DNA from: CAYWKS01 sp964458935
GTDB taxonomy: Bacteria > Planctomycetota > Phycisphaerae > Phycisphaerales > Zrk34
Assembly (NCBI GenBank): GCA_964458935.1
Contig: CAYWKS010000001.1
Coordinates: 62,001 to 126,000 of the forward strand
DNA: 64,000 nt
Direction: 5' to 3'
In this document: positions 43,386 to 52,398 of the stretch, one piece after another
How the letters are laid out: each line of letters starts with the position of its first letter
How positions within the stretch are numbered: position 1 is the stretch's first letter
The notes under the pieces: generated by a model
What the model saw: the letters and a program-made list of their open reading frames with translations, nothing else
Databases searched by the model: none
What the model was told of the DNA's origin: nothing
Made by a program: the position numbers and the translations under genes

Positions 43386-43793
43386 TCACGGTCGGGCGAG
43401 GAAGTCGCGGAGGATGGCGGCGGCGGCGAGCGCGTCGCGTCGCTGCTTCTTGGCCCCGCGGGTCAGGCCGGTCTGCTTCATCTGATCGTTGGCCTGGAAG
43501 CTGGTCAGCCGCTCGTCGACGGTGTGGACGTCGAGACCGGCGTGGTCGCCGAGCATCCGGGCCAGGGCCAGCGCCTTGCCCGCGGCGGGGCCGGCGGTGC
43601 CGTCCATGTTGTACGCCACGCCGATGACCAGGGCATCGGGGGCGTAGTCGTCGATGGCGTGCTTGATCTGCTGCAGCAGCGACGCCGGGTCGGAGGCTTC
43701 GACGACATCGACGGGCGAGACCAGGCCGGTCTCGTCATCGCCGACGGCCAGGCCCGTCCGCTTGTCGCCGGGATCGATGGCGAGGTAGCGCAT
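43386..43793 (-). CDS. ruvX: Putative pre-16S rRNA nuclease / Holliday junction resolvase YqgF
   Basis: 135 residues, a RNase H-fold protein. LAIDPGDKRTGLAVGD holds the first catalytic Asp, and VDERLTSFQAND and DALAAAAILRDFL hold the other acidic residues. YqgF is best known for 16S rRNA 5'-end maturation. It is the last of four minus-strand genes with ruvC, ruvA and a guanylyltransferase. Confidence 0.93.
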   Translation of the reverse strand: MRYLAIDPGDKRTGLAVGDDETGLVSPVDVVEASDPASLLQQIKHAIDDYAPDALVIGVAYNMDGTAGPAAGKALALARMLGDHAGLDVHTVDERLTSFQANDQMKQTGLTRGAKKQRRDALAAAAILRDFLARP

Positions 43794-43809
43794 GCGGTGG
43801 GTCCCGGGC

Positions 43810-44910
43810 TCAGACGTAGTCCTCGCCGTGTTCCTGGCGGACCCTGGCGTGCAGGTCCTTGATCTTCTGGGCGTGGTCGCGGTGGCAGACGAGCGTGGCG
43901 TGCGGGGTGTGCACGATGATCAGGTCCTGCACGCCGACCGCGGCGACGACGTGATCGGGGTCGTCGGAGGCGATGAGGTTGTTGCGGGCATCGACGACCG
44001 CGGCGCGATCGGCGGCGAGGGCGTTGGCCTGCCCGTCACGGTCGCACACCTGGGCGTAGGCCGGCCACGACCCCACGTCCAGCCACTGCACGCCCATCGG
44101 CAAGGTCGCGACGGCCAGGTCGTCGGCGTTGGAGGCCGGTTCCATCACCGCGTAGTCCACGCTGATCTTCGGCAGGCCGAGGTAGACCGCGTCGAGCGTC
44201 GCGTCCCGGTCGGGCGTGTCCCACGCCTGGGCGATGCGATGCAGGCCCGCGTGGTTTTCCGGGGCGAACCGCTCGATGCAACGCATCAGCGTCGCCGCCC
44301 GCCAGACAAACATCCCGCTGTTCCACAGGTACTTCTCGGGGCCGGCGTCGAGGTACCGCTCGGCGGTGGCGGCGTCGGGCTTCTCCTTGAACCGGCTGAC
44401 CCGGCGCGCCGGGGCGTGGTCGGCGATCGCCTCGCCCAGTTCGAGGTAGCCGTAGCCCGTGGCCGCTTCGGTCGGCTTGATCCCGAAGGTCACCAGTGCA
44501 TCGGCCCGCGCCTCGGCCAGCGCAAAGCCCCGCTCGACCGTGTCGGCGAAGGCGTCGATCGGCTCGATCAGGTGGTCGGCGGTGAAGACCGCGACGACCG
44601 CGTCGGGGTCGCGCTCGGCCAGCACCGCCGCGACCAAGCCCACGGCGTTGAGGGTGTCGCGGCCGATCGGCTCAGCGAAATACCGGTCGGCGTCCATGCC
44701 GCTGAGGCGATCGAGGATCACGTCCCGGTGCGCCCGGCCGGCGCAGACCAGCCGCCGCTCGACCGGCACCAGCCCCTCCAGCCGATCCATCGCGATCTGG
44801 AGCAGGCTCTTGCCGCGGATGAACCGGATCAGTTGCTTGGGCTGATCCGAAGTGCTCATGGGCCACAGCCGTGTGCCCGATCCGCCGGCCATAATCATCG
44901 CATATCGCAT
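43810..44910 (-). CDS. Mannose-1-phosphate guanylyltransferase
   Basis: 366 residues. The nucleotidyltransferase motif AGGSGTRLWPMSTSDQPKQL is at the very start, with FTADHLIEP and FKEKPDAATAERYLDAG further on. It makes GDP-mannose from mannose-1-P and GTP for surface glycans. It has no phosphomannose isomerase half. A TATGAT at 44952-44947, 36 bases upstream, could give it its own promoter inside the ruv cluster. An ATG 12 bases downstream is an alternative start. Confidence 0.92.
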   Translation of the reverse strand: MRYAMIMAGGSGTRLWPMSTSDQPKQLIRFIRGKSLLQIAMDRLEGLVPVERRLVCAGRAHRDVILDRLSGMDADRYFAEPIGRDTLNAVGLVAAVLAERDPDAVVAVFTADHLIEPIDAFADTVERGFALAEARADALVTFGIKPTEAATGYGYLELGEAIADHAPARRVSRFKEKPDAATAERYLDAGPEKYLWNSGMFVWRAATLMRCIERFAPENHAGLHRIAQAWDTPDRDATLDAVYLGLPKISVDYAVMEPASNADDLAVATLPMGVQWLDVGSWPAYAQVCDRDGQANALAADRAAVVDARNNLIASDDPDHVVAAVGVQDLIIVHTPHATLVCHRDHAQKIKDLHARVRQEHGEDYV

Positions 44911-44947
44911 AAGGCTTCCCGTCGATGGTGGACTGCGTGGACGCCGA

Positions 44948-45598
44948 TCATACGCCGGTCTTCTCGGCGAAGACACGGGTGATGATCTGCTGGGGGTCGT
45001 CGAGGTCGGGGTGCTTGAGGAGCACCTGGTCGATCCACTGGACGGCCTGGGCGCGGTTCTCGCCGAGCTGGAGCATGATCTCCAGCGCCTCGCGGGCGGG
45101 CCGGCCCCGGGCGGGCGGCGCCGCGTCATCGCCGGCGGCCGATTCGGTGGCCGCGTAAGCCGCCTCGCTGACGAACGCGTCCACCTTGCCGTGCAGCGTG
45201 GCGACGACCGTCTCGGCCAGCCGCCGGCCGATCTCCGGCATGGTCTGCAGGAGCTTGACGTCTCGGTCGGCGACGGCGTTGGCGACGCGGGTGCAGTCGA
45301 GCGTCATCGCGCGCAGCGCCTTCCGCGGGCCGATGCCCTTGACGCTGGTGAGCAGCTCGAAGAACGCGCGGTCGGACGGCGTGGCGAAGCCCGCCAGCCG
45401 CGGCGCCATGTTCGTCGACTGGGCGGAGCCCTCGATGAAGTGCAGCGTGTGCAGCGTGACCGCCTGGCCGACCTGCGTGGCGAGCGGCGCGGCGATGAAC
45501 GCCGGCACGAGCAGCTCGTAGGTCAGACCCGATACGAGCGTCACGTGCGCCCGGCCCTGCTCGACGCTCTCCAGGGTCCCGTGGATGCGGCAGATCAT
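44948..45598 (-). CDS. ruvA: Holliday junction branch-migration protein RuvA
   Basis: 216 residues. The OB domain begins MICRIHGTLESVEQGRAHVT, the tandem helix-hairpin-helix region contains LLTSVKGIGPRKALRAM and LLQTMPEIGRRLAETVV, and domain III ends at the C-terminus (LLKHPDLDDPQQIITRV). RuvA targets RuvB to Holliday junctions; ruvB is not in the window. TAGACT ends seven bases before the ATG with no ribosome site. Confidence 0.95.
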   Translation of the reverse strand: MICRIHGTLESVEQGRAHVTLVSGLTYELLVPAFIAAPLATQVGQAVTLHTLHFIEGSAQSTNMAPRLAGFATPSDRAFFELLTSVKGIGPRKALRAMTLDCTRVANAVADRDVKLLQTMPEIGRRLAETVVATLHGKVDAFVSEAAYAATESAAGDDAAPPARGRPAREALEIMLQLGENRAQAVQWIDQVLLKHPDLDDPQQIITRVFAEKTGV

Positions 45599-45605
45599 GC
45601 CCGTG

Positions 45606-45611
45606 AGTCTA
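45606..45611 (-). promoter_or_regulatory. -10 box of ruvA, leaderless type
   Basis: On the minus strand TAGACT is followed by seven bases and the ruvA ATG. It lies in the 60-base gap after ruvC. Confidence 0.5.
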
Positions 45612-45658
45612 CCACGCCCCGCCGTGAAGCGACGCGGCGGGGCGCGGCGTCACGTGGC

Positions 45659-46150
45659 TCACAGCCGCTCGCACGCCAGCCGCCGCGCGTGGCATAGCGC
45701 GATGGCGATAGCGTCGGCGACGTCGGCGGGGCTCGGGGGCGCGGGCAGTCGGAGCTGGGCGGCGACAGCCTGCTGCATCTGCTGCTTGGAGGCGTGGCCG
45801 TTGCCCGTGAGCGACTTCTTCACCTCCGTCGCGGGCAGGTCCTCGATGGGCAGGCCCTTCGCCGCGGCGGCGAGCAGGATCACCCCCCGCCCGTGCCCCA
45901 TCAGGATCGCCGTCCGCGGGTGCTTGTAGTGGGCGTAAAGCTTCTCGACGGCCAGCCGATCCGGGCCAAACTCCTCGATCAGCCCGGCGACGTCGGCGTG
46001 CATCCGGACCAGCCGGCTGGACAACGGGTCGCCCGCGGCGAAGCGGAGGACGCCGGCCTCGACGAGCGTCGGCTCGATCGCGCCGTCGGCCAGGTCCACG
46101 ATCCCGTAGCCGGTGATCCGCGTGCCCGGGTCGATGCCGAGGATTCGCAT
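45659..46150 (-). CDS. ruvC: Holliday junction endonuclease RuvC
   Basis: 163 residues. ILGIDPGTRITGYGIVDL has the first catalytic Asp, LAVEKLYAHYKHPRTAILMG the Glu and DVADAIAIALCHARR the last pair. It cuts Holliday junctions symmetrically. The start at 46150 fits the family; TATCAT lies seven bases upstream. A start three codons earlier is possible. ruvA follows on the same strand, galK diverges. Confidence 0.95.
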   Translation of the reverse strand: MRILGIDPGTRITGYGIVDLADGAIEPTLVEAGVLRFAAGDPLSSRLVRMHADVAGLIEEFGPDRLAVEKLYAHYKHPRTAILMGHGRGVILLAAAAKGLPIEDLPATEVKKSLTGNGHASKQQMQQAVAAQLRLPAPPSPADVADAIAIALCHARRLACERL

Positions 46151-46157
46151 GATCAGC

Positions 46158-46163
46158 ATGATA
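46158..46163 (-). promoter_or_regulatory. -10 box of ruvC, leaderless type
   Basis: On the minus strand TATCAT is followed by seven bases and the ruvC ATG at 46150. No clear -35. Confidence 0.4.
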
Positions 46164-46198
46164 CCCCGCGCCGCGACCGCTCGCCCCGCCGCCGTGCC

Positions 46199-46227
46199 TT
46201 GTCACGGCCCGGGGGTTTGACTACTTT
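46199..46227 (+). promoter_or_regulatory. Promoter of galK, leaderless type
   Basis: TTGTCA (46199-46204), a 17-base spacer and TACTTT (46222-46227). The galK ATG is seven bases later, and no ribosome site fits between. Confidence 0.6.
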
Positions 46228-46234
46228 CGCCGGC

Positions 46235-47431
<1,197 letters not shown>

Positions 47432-47446
47432 ACCCGGTGGGGCCGC

Positions 47447-47474
47447 TTGACGCTTGTCGCCCGGCCGGTACAAT
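47447..47474 (+). promoter_or_regulatory. Promoter of rpsR
   Basis: TTGACG (47447-47452), 16 bases and TACAAT (47469-47474), starting 16 bases after the galK stop. The predicted leader to rpsR is about 76 bases and contains CGGAG before the ATG. Confidence 0.7.
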
Positions 47475-47556
47475 CCTGCGTCTTCCCGAGGTCCTCCAAC
47501 CGTCGCTCCCGGCCGGTGCCCGGGAGCTCTCACGAACCAAGACGGAGCCACGACAC

Positions 47557-47805
47557 ATGGGCAAGTTCAAGCGATTCGGTCCCAAGGGCGGGGACGGCCT
47601 GAAGATGGCGGTCAAGTCCAGCACGGGCCAGGTCTACATCGACTACAAGGACGCCGAGCCCCTGCGCAAGATGATGAGCCCCAACGGCAAGATCCTGACG
47701 CGCAAGCGCACGGGCCTGAGCGCCTACGAGCAGCGGATGCTCGCCAATGCCATCAAGCGCGCCCGCTACATGGGCCTGCTGCCCTACACGTCGGCGACGC
47801 TGTAA
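47557..47805 (+). CDS. rpsR: 30S ribosomal protein bS18
   Basis: 82 residues. VYIDYKDAEPLRKMMSPNG and RKRTGLSAYEQRMLANAIKR match bS18, and it ends with YMGLLPYTS. It binds the 30S platform with bS6. It has its own promoter and stands alone; the usual partners rpsF, ssb and rplI are not beside it. CGGAG lies before the ATG. Confidence 0.93.
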   Translation: MGKFKRFGPKGGDGLKMAVKSSTGQVYIDYKDAEPLRKMMSPNGKILTRKRTGLSAYEQRMLANAIKRARYMGLLPYTSATL

Positions 47806-47836
47806 CCGCGTGGCCCCCGGACGGGTTCCCCAGCGG

Positions 47837-48115
47837 TCAGAACCACTTCTTTTCGCCTTGGATGTATTCCTGGACGAACTGTTCGTCGGTCTTGGTCAGG
47901 TAGATGATACCCTCTATCAGGCCGATCAGGCTGCCGGCGCCGCAGGTCACCGCGGTGATGACGATGCGGAGGATGCCGCCGACCGCGTCGCCGAGGACGA
48001 AGCGGTGGATGCCCAGCCCGCCGAGCAAGATGCCCAGCACGCCCGCGAGAACCTTCTTATCCGCTCCGGCGGGCGGTTGGGATTGCGGCGACGTGTCGGT
48101 CTGCTGCACATTCAT
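47837..48115 (-). CDS. TM2-domain membrane protein
   Basis: 92 residues. A polar, disordered start (QQTDTSPQSQPPAG) leads into the TM2 domain: two transmembrane helices with the short turn GGLGIHRFVLGDAVGG, then ITAVTCGAGSLIGLIEGIIY. A charged C-terminus follows. TM2 proteins are small inner-membrane proteins of unclear role. The ATG has TGGAGAG upstream. It converges on rpsR with 31 bases between the stops. Confidence 0.88.
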   Translation of the reverse strand: MNVQQTDTSPQSQPPAGADKKVLAGVLGILLGGLGIHRFVLGDAVGGILRIVITAVTCGAGSLIGLIEGIIYLTKTDEQFVQEYIQGEKKWF

Positions 48116-48219
48116 CGGGGACTCTCCAGAAAAGGGTTTGAATTGCGGACCTGTCGCGAAGTATAACAGAATGCCGTCCGGCAGGCTGTTGCTGGCGGCA
48201 TGGACGGGATGCCGTTGAT

Positions 48220-48248
48220 TTGTCCCCAACCCGTGGTGTCGCTAGTAT
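48220..48248 (+). promoter_or_regulatory. Candidate promoter of the prepilin-type gene
   Basis: TTGTCC (48220-48225), 17 bases and TAGTAT (48243-48248). The predicted leader is about 190 bases. The rest of the 330-base gap 48116-48445 shows no gene. Confidence 0.5.
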
Positions 48249-48445
48249 TTACGCAGCAGTTTCGTGAGCGGCTGGCGGTCGCCGGCCTTGCGCCGCAGCG
48301 CACCTGGGGTCCGAGGACCCCGGGCATCGGGCGACGCGCATGGCACAACGGTCGTCGTCGCTTGACACGTCGACACACGAAGGCGCGTTCCCGTCGTATC
48401 GGCTTCGTGTGGGCCAGCCATCTCGGTGCACAGCGGAGGTACAAC

Positions 48446-49165
48446 ATGTCTTGCAAGCGATCTTCACGCCGCGGCTTCACGCTGGTGGAACTCCTGGTCG
48501 TCGTGGCCATCATTGCGCTACTGATGGCCATCCTGCTCACGTCACTGCGGTACGTCCGGTCCATGGGCCAGGGCACGCGGTGCCTGGCGAACGTGCGGCA
48601 GCTCGGTGCGGGCTGGCACAGCTACGCCGGCGGCCACGGCAACAAGATGATGAATCCGCAGACCCTGGACAGCAGCGACGGCTGGGTCATGAAGGGCAAC
48701 ACCCTCGAAGCCATCGAGGGGGGGTTGATGTACCCGTACGTGAGCAATCCCAAGGCATACCGCTGTCCGGCCGATAAGACCATCAAGAACCGGAGCTACT
48801 CGATCAACCACTATGCCAACGGCGGCGACGACCGCTACGGCGAGTGCGCGGTGTACCTCAGCCAGTTCAAGGACCACGCGCAGAAGGTCGTCTTCGTTGA
48901 GGAGAATGACAACCGCAAGGGCTACAACCAGGGCAGTTGGTGGATCTACACCGCGGAGCACAACGACGAGAGCTGGCTGGACTACCTGGCCAACTACCAC
49001 GCCGACGGCGTGAACCTGTATTTCATGGATGGCAGCGCGAGCTTCCACAAGTTCCTCGACCCGGAAACGAAGAACATCCACTCGTTCTTCGCCAGCACAC
49101 CGGGCAACAAGGACCTGGCGTGGTTCCAGAAGCGCGTCGTGCCCGGGCGGATCGTTCCGGATTGA
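48446..49165 (+). CDS. Prepilin-type secreted protein (type II/IV pseudopilin-like)
   Basis: 239 residues. The class III leader SSRRGFTLVELLVVVAII shows the G|F cleavage site and the conserved Glu at position 5 of the mature protein, followed by a single hydrophobic helix. The body has CPADKTIKNRSYSINHYANG and a final GVNLYFMDGSASFHKFLDPE, as in the planctomycete family of H-x9-DG-type prepilin proteins. It should be cut by prepilin peptidase and sit in the inner membrane or a pseudopilus. Its substrate or partner is unknown. GGAGGT lies five bases before the ATG. Confidence 0.9.
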   Translation: MSCKRSSRRGFTLVELLVVVAIIALLMAILLTSLRYVRSMGQGTRCLANVRQLGAGWHSYAGGHGNKMMNPQTLDSSDGWVMKGNTLEAIEGGLMYPYVSNPKAYRCPADKTIKNRSYSINHYANGGDDRYGECAVYLSQFKDHAQKVVFVEENDNRKGYNQGSWWIYTAEHNDESWLDYLANYHADGVNLYFMDGSASFHKFLDPETKNIHSFFASTPGNKDLAWFQKRVVPGRIVPD

Positions 49166-49478
49166 CGCCGGCGCCGGGGCGACCCGATCGTGAAGCGGCA
49201 TGTCCGGCGCCAACGCATCGCAGCATGCGGTGGTCATGAGTTGCGGACCGGCGGTCATCCCACCGGCGTTTGCAATCTTCCGTGATCTGGATCAGCATCA
49301 GAGTTCGGAATCGGCCATCGAGCCATGTGGGGCGACGGCGCTGGGCGCGGCGTCGACCGAGGGCTTGTCGCCGTGGCGACCGGGTGCGAACCGGCGCCCG
49401 TCGCGGATGGTATGATCCGGCCACCGGACGGACGTGTGACGACCGCGACGCGGCCCAGATTTGAAAGGCGTGCAAGAC
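49166..49478 (+). other. Intergenic region before the third sulfatase
   Basis: 313 bases without a gene. The only feature I can support is an extended -10 (TGG-TATGAT, 49408-49416), which would start transcription near 49423 and give a ~55-base leader. Confidence 0.45.
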
Positions 49479-50846
49479 ATGAAGACGACCCTGGTGACCC
49501 TGCTGGTCGTCGCGGCGATGGCCGGCTCGGCCGTGGCGCGGCCGAACGTGCTGTTCATCGCTGTCGATGACCTGAACGACTTTCCGACCTTCGCCAACCG
49601 CTACCCGGACGCGAAGACACCGAACCTCGACAAGCTCGCGAAACAGGGCACGGTCTTCACGAACGCGCATTGCCAGTACCCGATCTGTCGGCCGTCGCGG
49701 GCCAGTCTCATGTCGGGCCTGTACCCGTGGACGCTGGACTACCAGGCGAGCATGAAAGACGCGGATTTTCAGCGGCTTGCACGCAAGTTGGGCAGCGACC
49801 TGCTTCACAGCTACCTCGCGAAACACGGCGGGTACAAGACGATGGCCGTCGGCAAAATCCTGCATCGCCACGTCCCCGACGGCAGCGTCGACGCCAGCGG
49901 CGGGCGCGGGCTGTTCTCCGCGGGCCTGGGAAGGCTCCAGGCGAACTGGCCGCAGGATGGGACCATGACCGACTGGGCCGCTGTCGACAAGCCCGACGAA
50001 CAGTTCCCCGACCATCAGGCGGCGACCTGGGCCGTGCAGCAGCTCCAGGAGGAGCACGACAAGCCGTTCATGCTGATGGTCGGGTTCCTCAGGCCGCACG
50101 TGCCGTGGTACGTGTCGAAGAAGTGGTTCGATCTCTACGACAAGGCCGCGTTGACGCTGCCGCCTTACGAACCGGACGACCTGGACGACGTGCCGGACAT
50201 GGCCCGGCAGACCAGCATCCACCCCGCGATGCCCCGGACCGAGTGGGCGATCGAGAACGACCAGTGGCGGAACATCCTCCACGCCTACCTCGCGAGCATC
50301 AGCTTCGTCGACCATCAGGTCGGCCGGGTGCTCGAAGCGCTCGAGGCGAGCCCCTACAAGGACGACACGATCGTGGTGCTCTGGTCCGATCACGGCTACC
50401 ACATCGGCGAGAAGAACACGTTCCAGAAGCACTCGCTGTGGGAGCGTTCGTCGCACGTGCCACTGATCATCGCCGGGCCGAACCTGCCCGCCGGCCGCCG
50501 GTGCGGTCGCGCGGTGGGGCTGATCGATATCTACCCGACGCTGGTGGAGCTGTGCGACCTGCCGAAGAACACCGCGAACGAGGGCCGGAGCATCGTGCCG
50601 CTGATCGAAGACCCCTCGCGCGAGTGGCCCCACCCCGCGGTGACCGGCTGGCGCGACGACAACTTCGCCATCCAGACCGATCGGTACCGCTACCTCCGCT
50701 ACGGCGACGGCAGCGAAGAGCTCTACGACCACCAGCACGACATCGACGAGCACGACAATCTGGCCGACGCCCCGCACATGCAGCAGATCAAGGCGCGGCT
50801 GAGGGCGCAACTCGATGCCATGGTCGACACGAACCGCGGCGACTGA
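49479..50846 (+). CDS. Secreted sulfatase, iduronate-2-sulfatase-like
   Basis: 455 residues. Signal peptide 1-20 (LLVVAAMAGSAVA). The domain opens RPNVLFIAVDDLNDFPTFAN, with the two metal aspartates. The formylglycine site is the classic CRPSRASLMSGLYPW with Cys70. VGKILHRHVPDGS and WSDHGYHIGEKNTFQKHSLW are typical of the iduronate-2-sulfatase/choline-sulfatase-like subgroup. It should remove sulfate from a uronate-containing glycan. AAAGG lies 10 bases before the ATG. A beta-helix protein follows 40 bases later. Confidence 0.92.
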   Translation: MKTTLVTLLVVAAMAGSAVARPNVLFIAVDDLNDFPTFANRYPDAKTPNLDKLAKQGTVFTNAHCQYPICRPSRASLMSGLYPWTLDYQASMKDADFQRLARKLGSDLLHSYLAKHGGYKTMAVGKILHRHVPDGSVDASGGRGLFSAGLGRLQANWPQDGTMTDWAAVDKPDEQFPDHQAATWAVQQLQEEHDKPFMLMVGFLRPHVPWYVSKKWFDLYDKAALTLPPYEPDDLDDVPDMARQTSIHPAMPRTEWAIENDQWRNILHAYLASISFVDHQVGRVLEALEASPYKDDTIVVLWSDHGYHIGEKNTFQKHSLWERSSHVPLIIAGPNLPAGRRCGRAVGLIDIYPTLVELCDLPKNTANEGRSIVPLIEDPSREWPHPAVTGWRDDNFAIQTDRYRYLRYGDGSEELYDHQHDIDEHDNLADAPHMQQIKARLRAQLDAMVDTNRGD

Positions 50847-50886
50847 TCGGCGTGACCCGCGTCCCGCTCAACCCCCCAGGAAGGAC

Positions 50887-52347
50887 ATGATGCACCGCAC
50901 CGTTGCTGCCGCTGTTTGGGCATGGCTGCTGTGCTTCGGCGCCGCGGCCTGCGCCGGAGAGTACCGCATCGATTCGCAGGCCGACTTCGACCGACTCAAG
51001 GCCCACGCCTTCCAGCCGGGCGATCGCATCCGCTTCGAGCGCGGCCAGCGGTTCACCGGCACGTTCGCCCCGACGGGCCGGGGCACGCCCGCCCGGCCCA
51101 TTCGCATCGAGGCCCGCGGCGCCGGACCACGACCCCGCATCGACGCCCGCGGAGAACACCTCGCCGGGCTGTTCCTCCGCAACCCCAGCTTCTGGGAGGT
51201 CAGCGGCCTCGAGATCACCAACACCGACGGCACCGACGAAGACCAGGGCGATTTGTTCGGCATCTACGTGCTCGCCGACGGCGATGAGGGCACGTACGAA
51301 CACGTCCACATCGCCGATTGCCACGTACACCACGTCAACGGCAAGGTCGCCGGCAAGCGACGCGGCGGCATCCACGTCCACATCAAGCGGCTCAAGCGGT
51401 CGAAGTTCCACGACCTGCGCATCACGGGCAACCACGTCGAATACGTCGGCGGCGTCGGGATCGGCAATGATTCGTCCTGCGGCAGTGTCGAGTTCGACGG
51501 CGACCGCACGATCGCCCACAACCTCTGGACCGGCGTCTACGTCGCCGACAACTTCGTCGACCACACCGGCCGCAACAACGTCATCGCCCGCGTCAGCCGC
51601 GACGCCGTCTACGAGCGCAACACCCTCGCCAACAGCAGCCGCTACAACAGCACCGGCCACAGCATCTTCGGCTTCAACTGCGTGGGCCTCAGGATTCAGT
51701 ACAACGAGGCGTACGGCAACGTCGGCGGGGGCGGCATCGACCGCGGCGGGTTCGACGCCGACTACAACTGCGCCGACACCTACATCCAGTACAACTACAG
51801 CCACGACAACAACTGGTTCTGCGGCATCATGAAGAGGCCGCAACGCAACGTCGTCATCCGCTACAACCTCAGCGTGAACGACCGACAAGGCATCTACTTC
51901 TTCGGGTTCGAGGACGCGAAGGACGCCGAGCACATCCACGTCTACAACAACACCCATTACGTCGCCGAGGGCCTCGATGTCGAGGTCTTCGCCGAAGAGC
52001 GTACACCCCTGAACAGCCGGTTCGAGAACAACATCTTCTACTTCGCGGGCCGTGGCGGATGGGGCCCCCACGCGACGGGGATCAACACGACCTTCAGCAA
52101 CAACGTCTACCACAACATCGCCCCGCACCCGGCCGACGCCGATCCGCGGACCGGCGACCCGGGGTTCGTCAACCCCGGCGCGGCGCCGACGCGCATCGAC
52201 CTGAAGACCATGAGCGCCCTGGGCGGCTACCGCCTCCGCGACGACTCGCCGTTCCGGACCGGGGCCAACCCCATCGACGACGACGGCGGGCAGAACCTGC
52301 TCAAGCAACAGCGCGGGCCGAAACGCCACGGTTACGGCGCGTTCTGA
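50887..52347 (+). CDS. Secreted right-handed beta-helix protein (possible polysaccharide lyase)
   Basis: 486 residues. Signal peptide at about 1-22. Many short Asn/Gly-rich beta-strand turns (LRITGNHVEYVGGVGIGND, IQYNEAYGNVGGGGIDRGG, VIRYNLSVNDRQGIYFFG) mark a pectate-lyase-like parallel beta-helix. Proteins of this type in planctomycetes often bind or cut polysaccharides, but no catalytic residues can be assigned. AGGAAGGAC precedes two adjacent ATGs; either may be used. It follows the sulfatase in the same direction, so the two likely act on one substrate. Confidence 0.85.
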   Translation: MMHRTVAAAVWAWLLCFGAAACAGEYRIDSQADFDRLKAHAFQPGDRIRFERGQRFTGTFAPTGRGTPARPIRIEARGAGPRPRIDARGEHLAGLFLRNPSFWEVSGLEITNTDGTDEDQGDLFGIYVLADGDEGTYEHVHIADCHVHHVNGKVAGKRRGGIHVHIKRLKRSKFHDLRITGNHVEYVGGVGIGNDSSCGSVEFDGDRTIAHNLWTGVYVADNFVDHTGRNNVIARVSRDAVYERNTLANSSRYNSTGHSIFGFNCVGLRIQYNEAYGNVGGGGIDRGGFDADYNCADTYIQYNYSHDNNWFCGIMKRPQRNVVIRYNLSVNDRQGIYFFGFEDAKDAEHIHVYNNTHYVAEGLDVEVFAEERTPLNSRFENNIFYFAGRGGWGPHATGINTTFSNNVYHNIAPHPADADPRTGDPGFVNPGAAPTRIDLKTMSALGGYRLRDDSPFRTGANPIDDDGGQNLLKQQRGPKRHGYGAF

Positions 52348-52398
52348 GCCCCCGGGCGTGCGGACCGTCGACCCGGCCAGGCGAAGCCCCCGGCGGGT

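Noticed and set aside
49023..50810. A 595-codon minus-strand open frame under the third sulfatase
   Set aside because: Composition is typical of antisense high-GC frames; the sulfatase on the other strand has signal peptide and active-site motifs.
50788..52329. A 513-codon minus-strand open frame under the beta-helix gene
   Set aside because: Val/Asp/Ala-rich shadow; no motif and no ribosome site.
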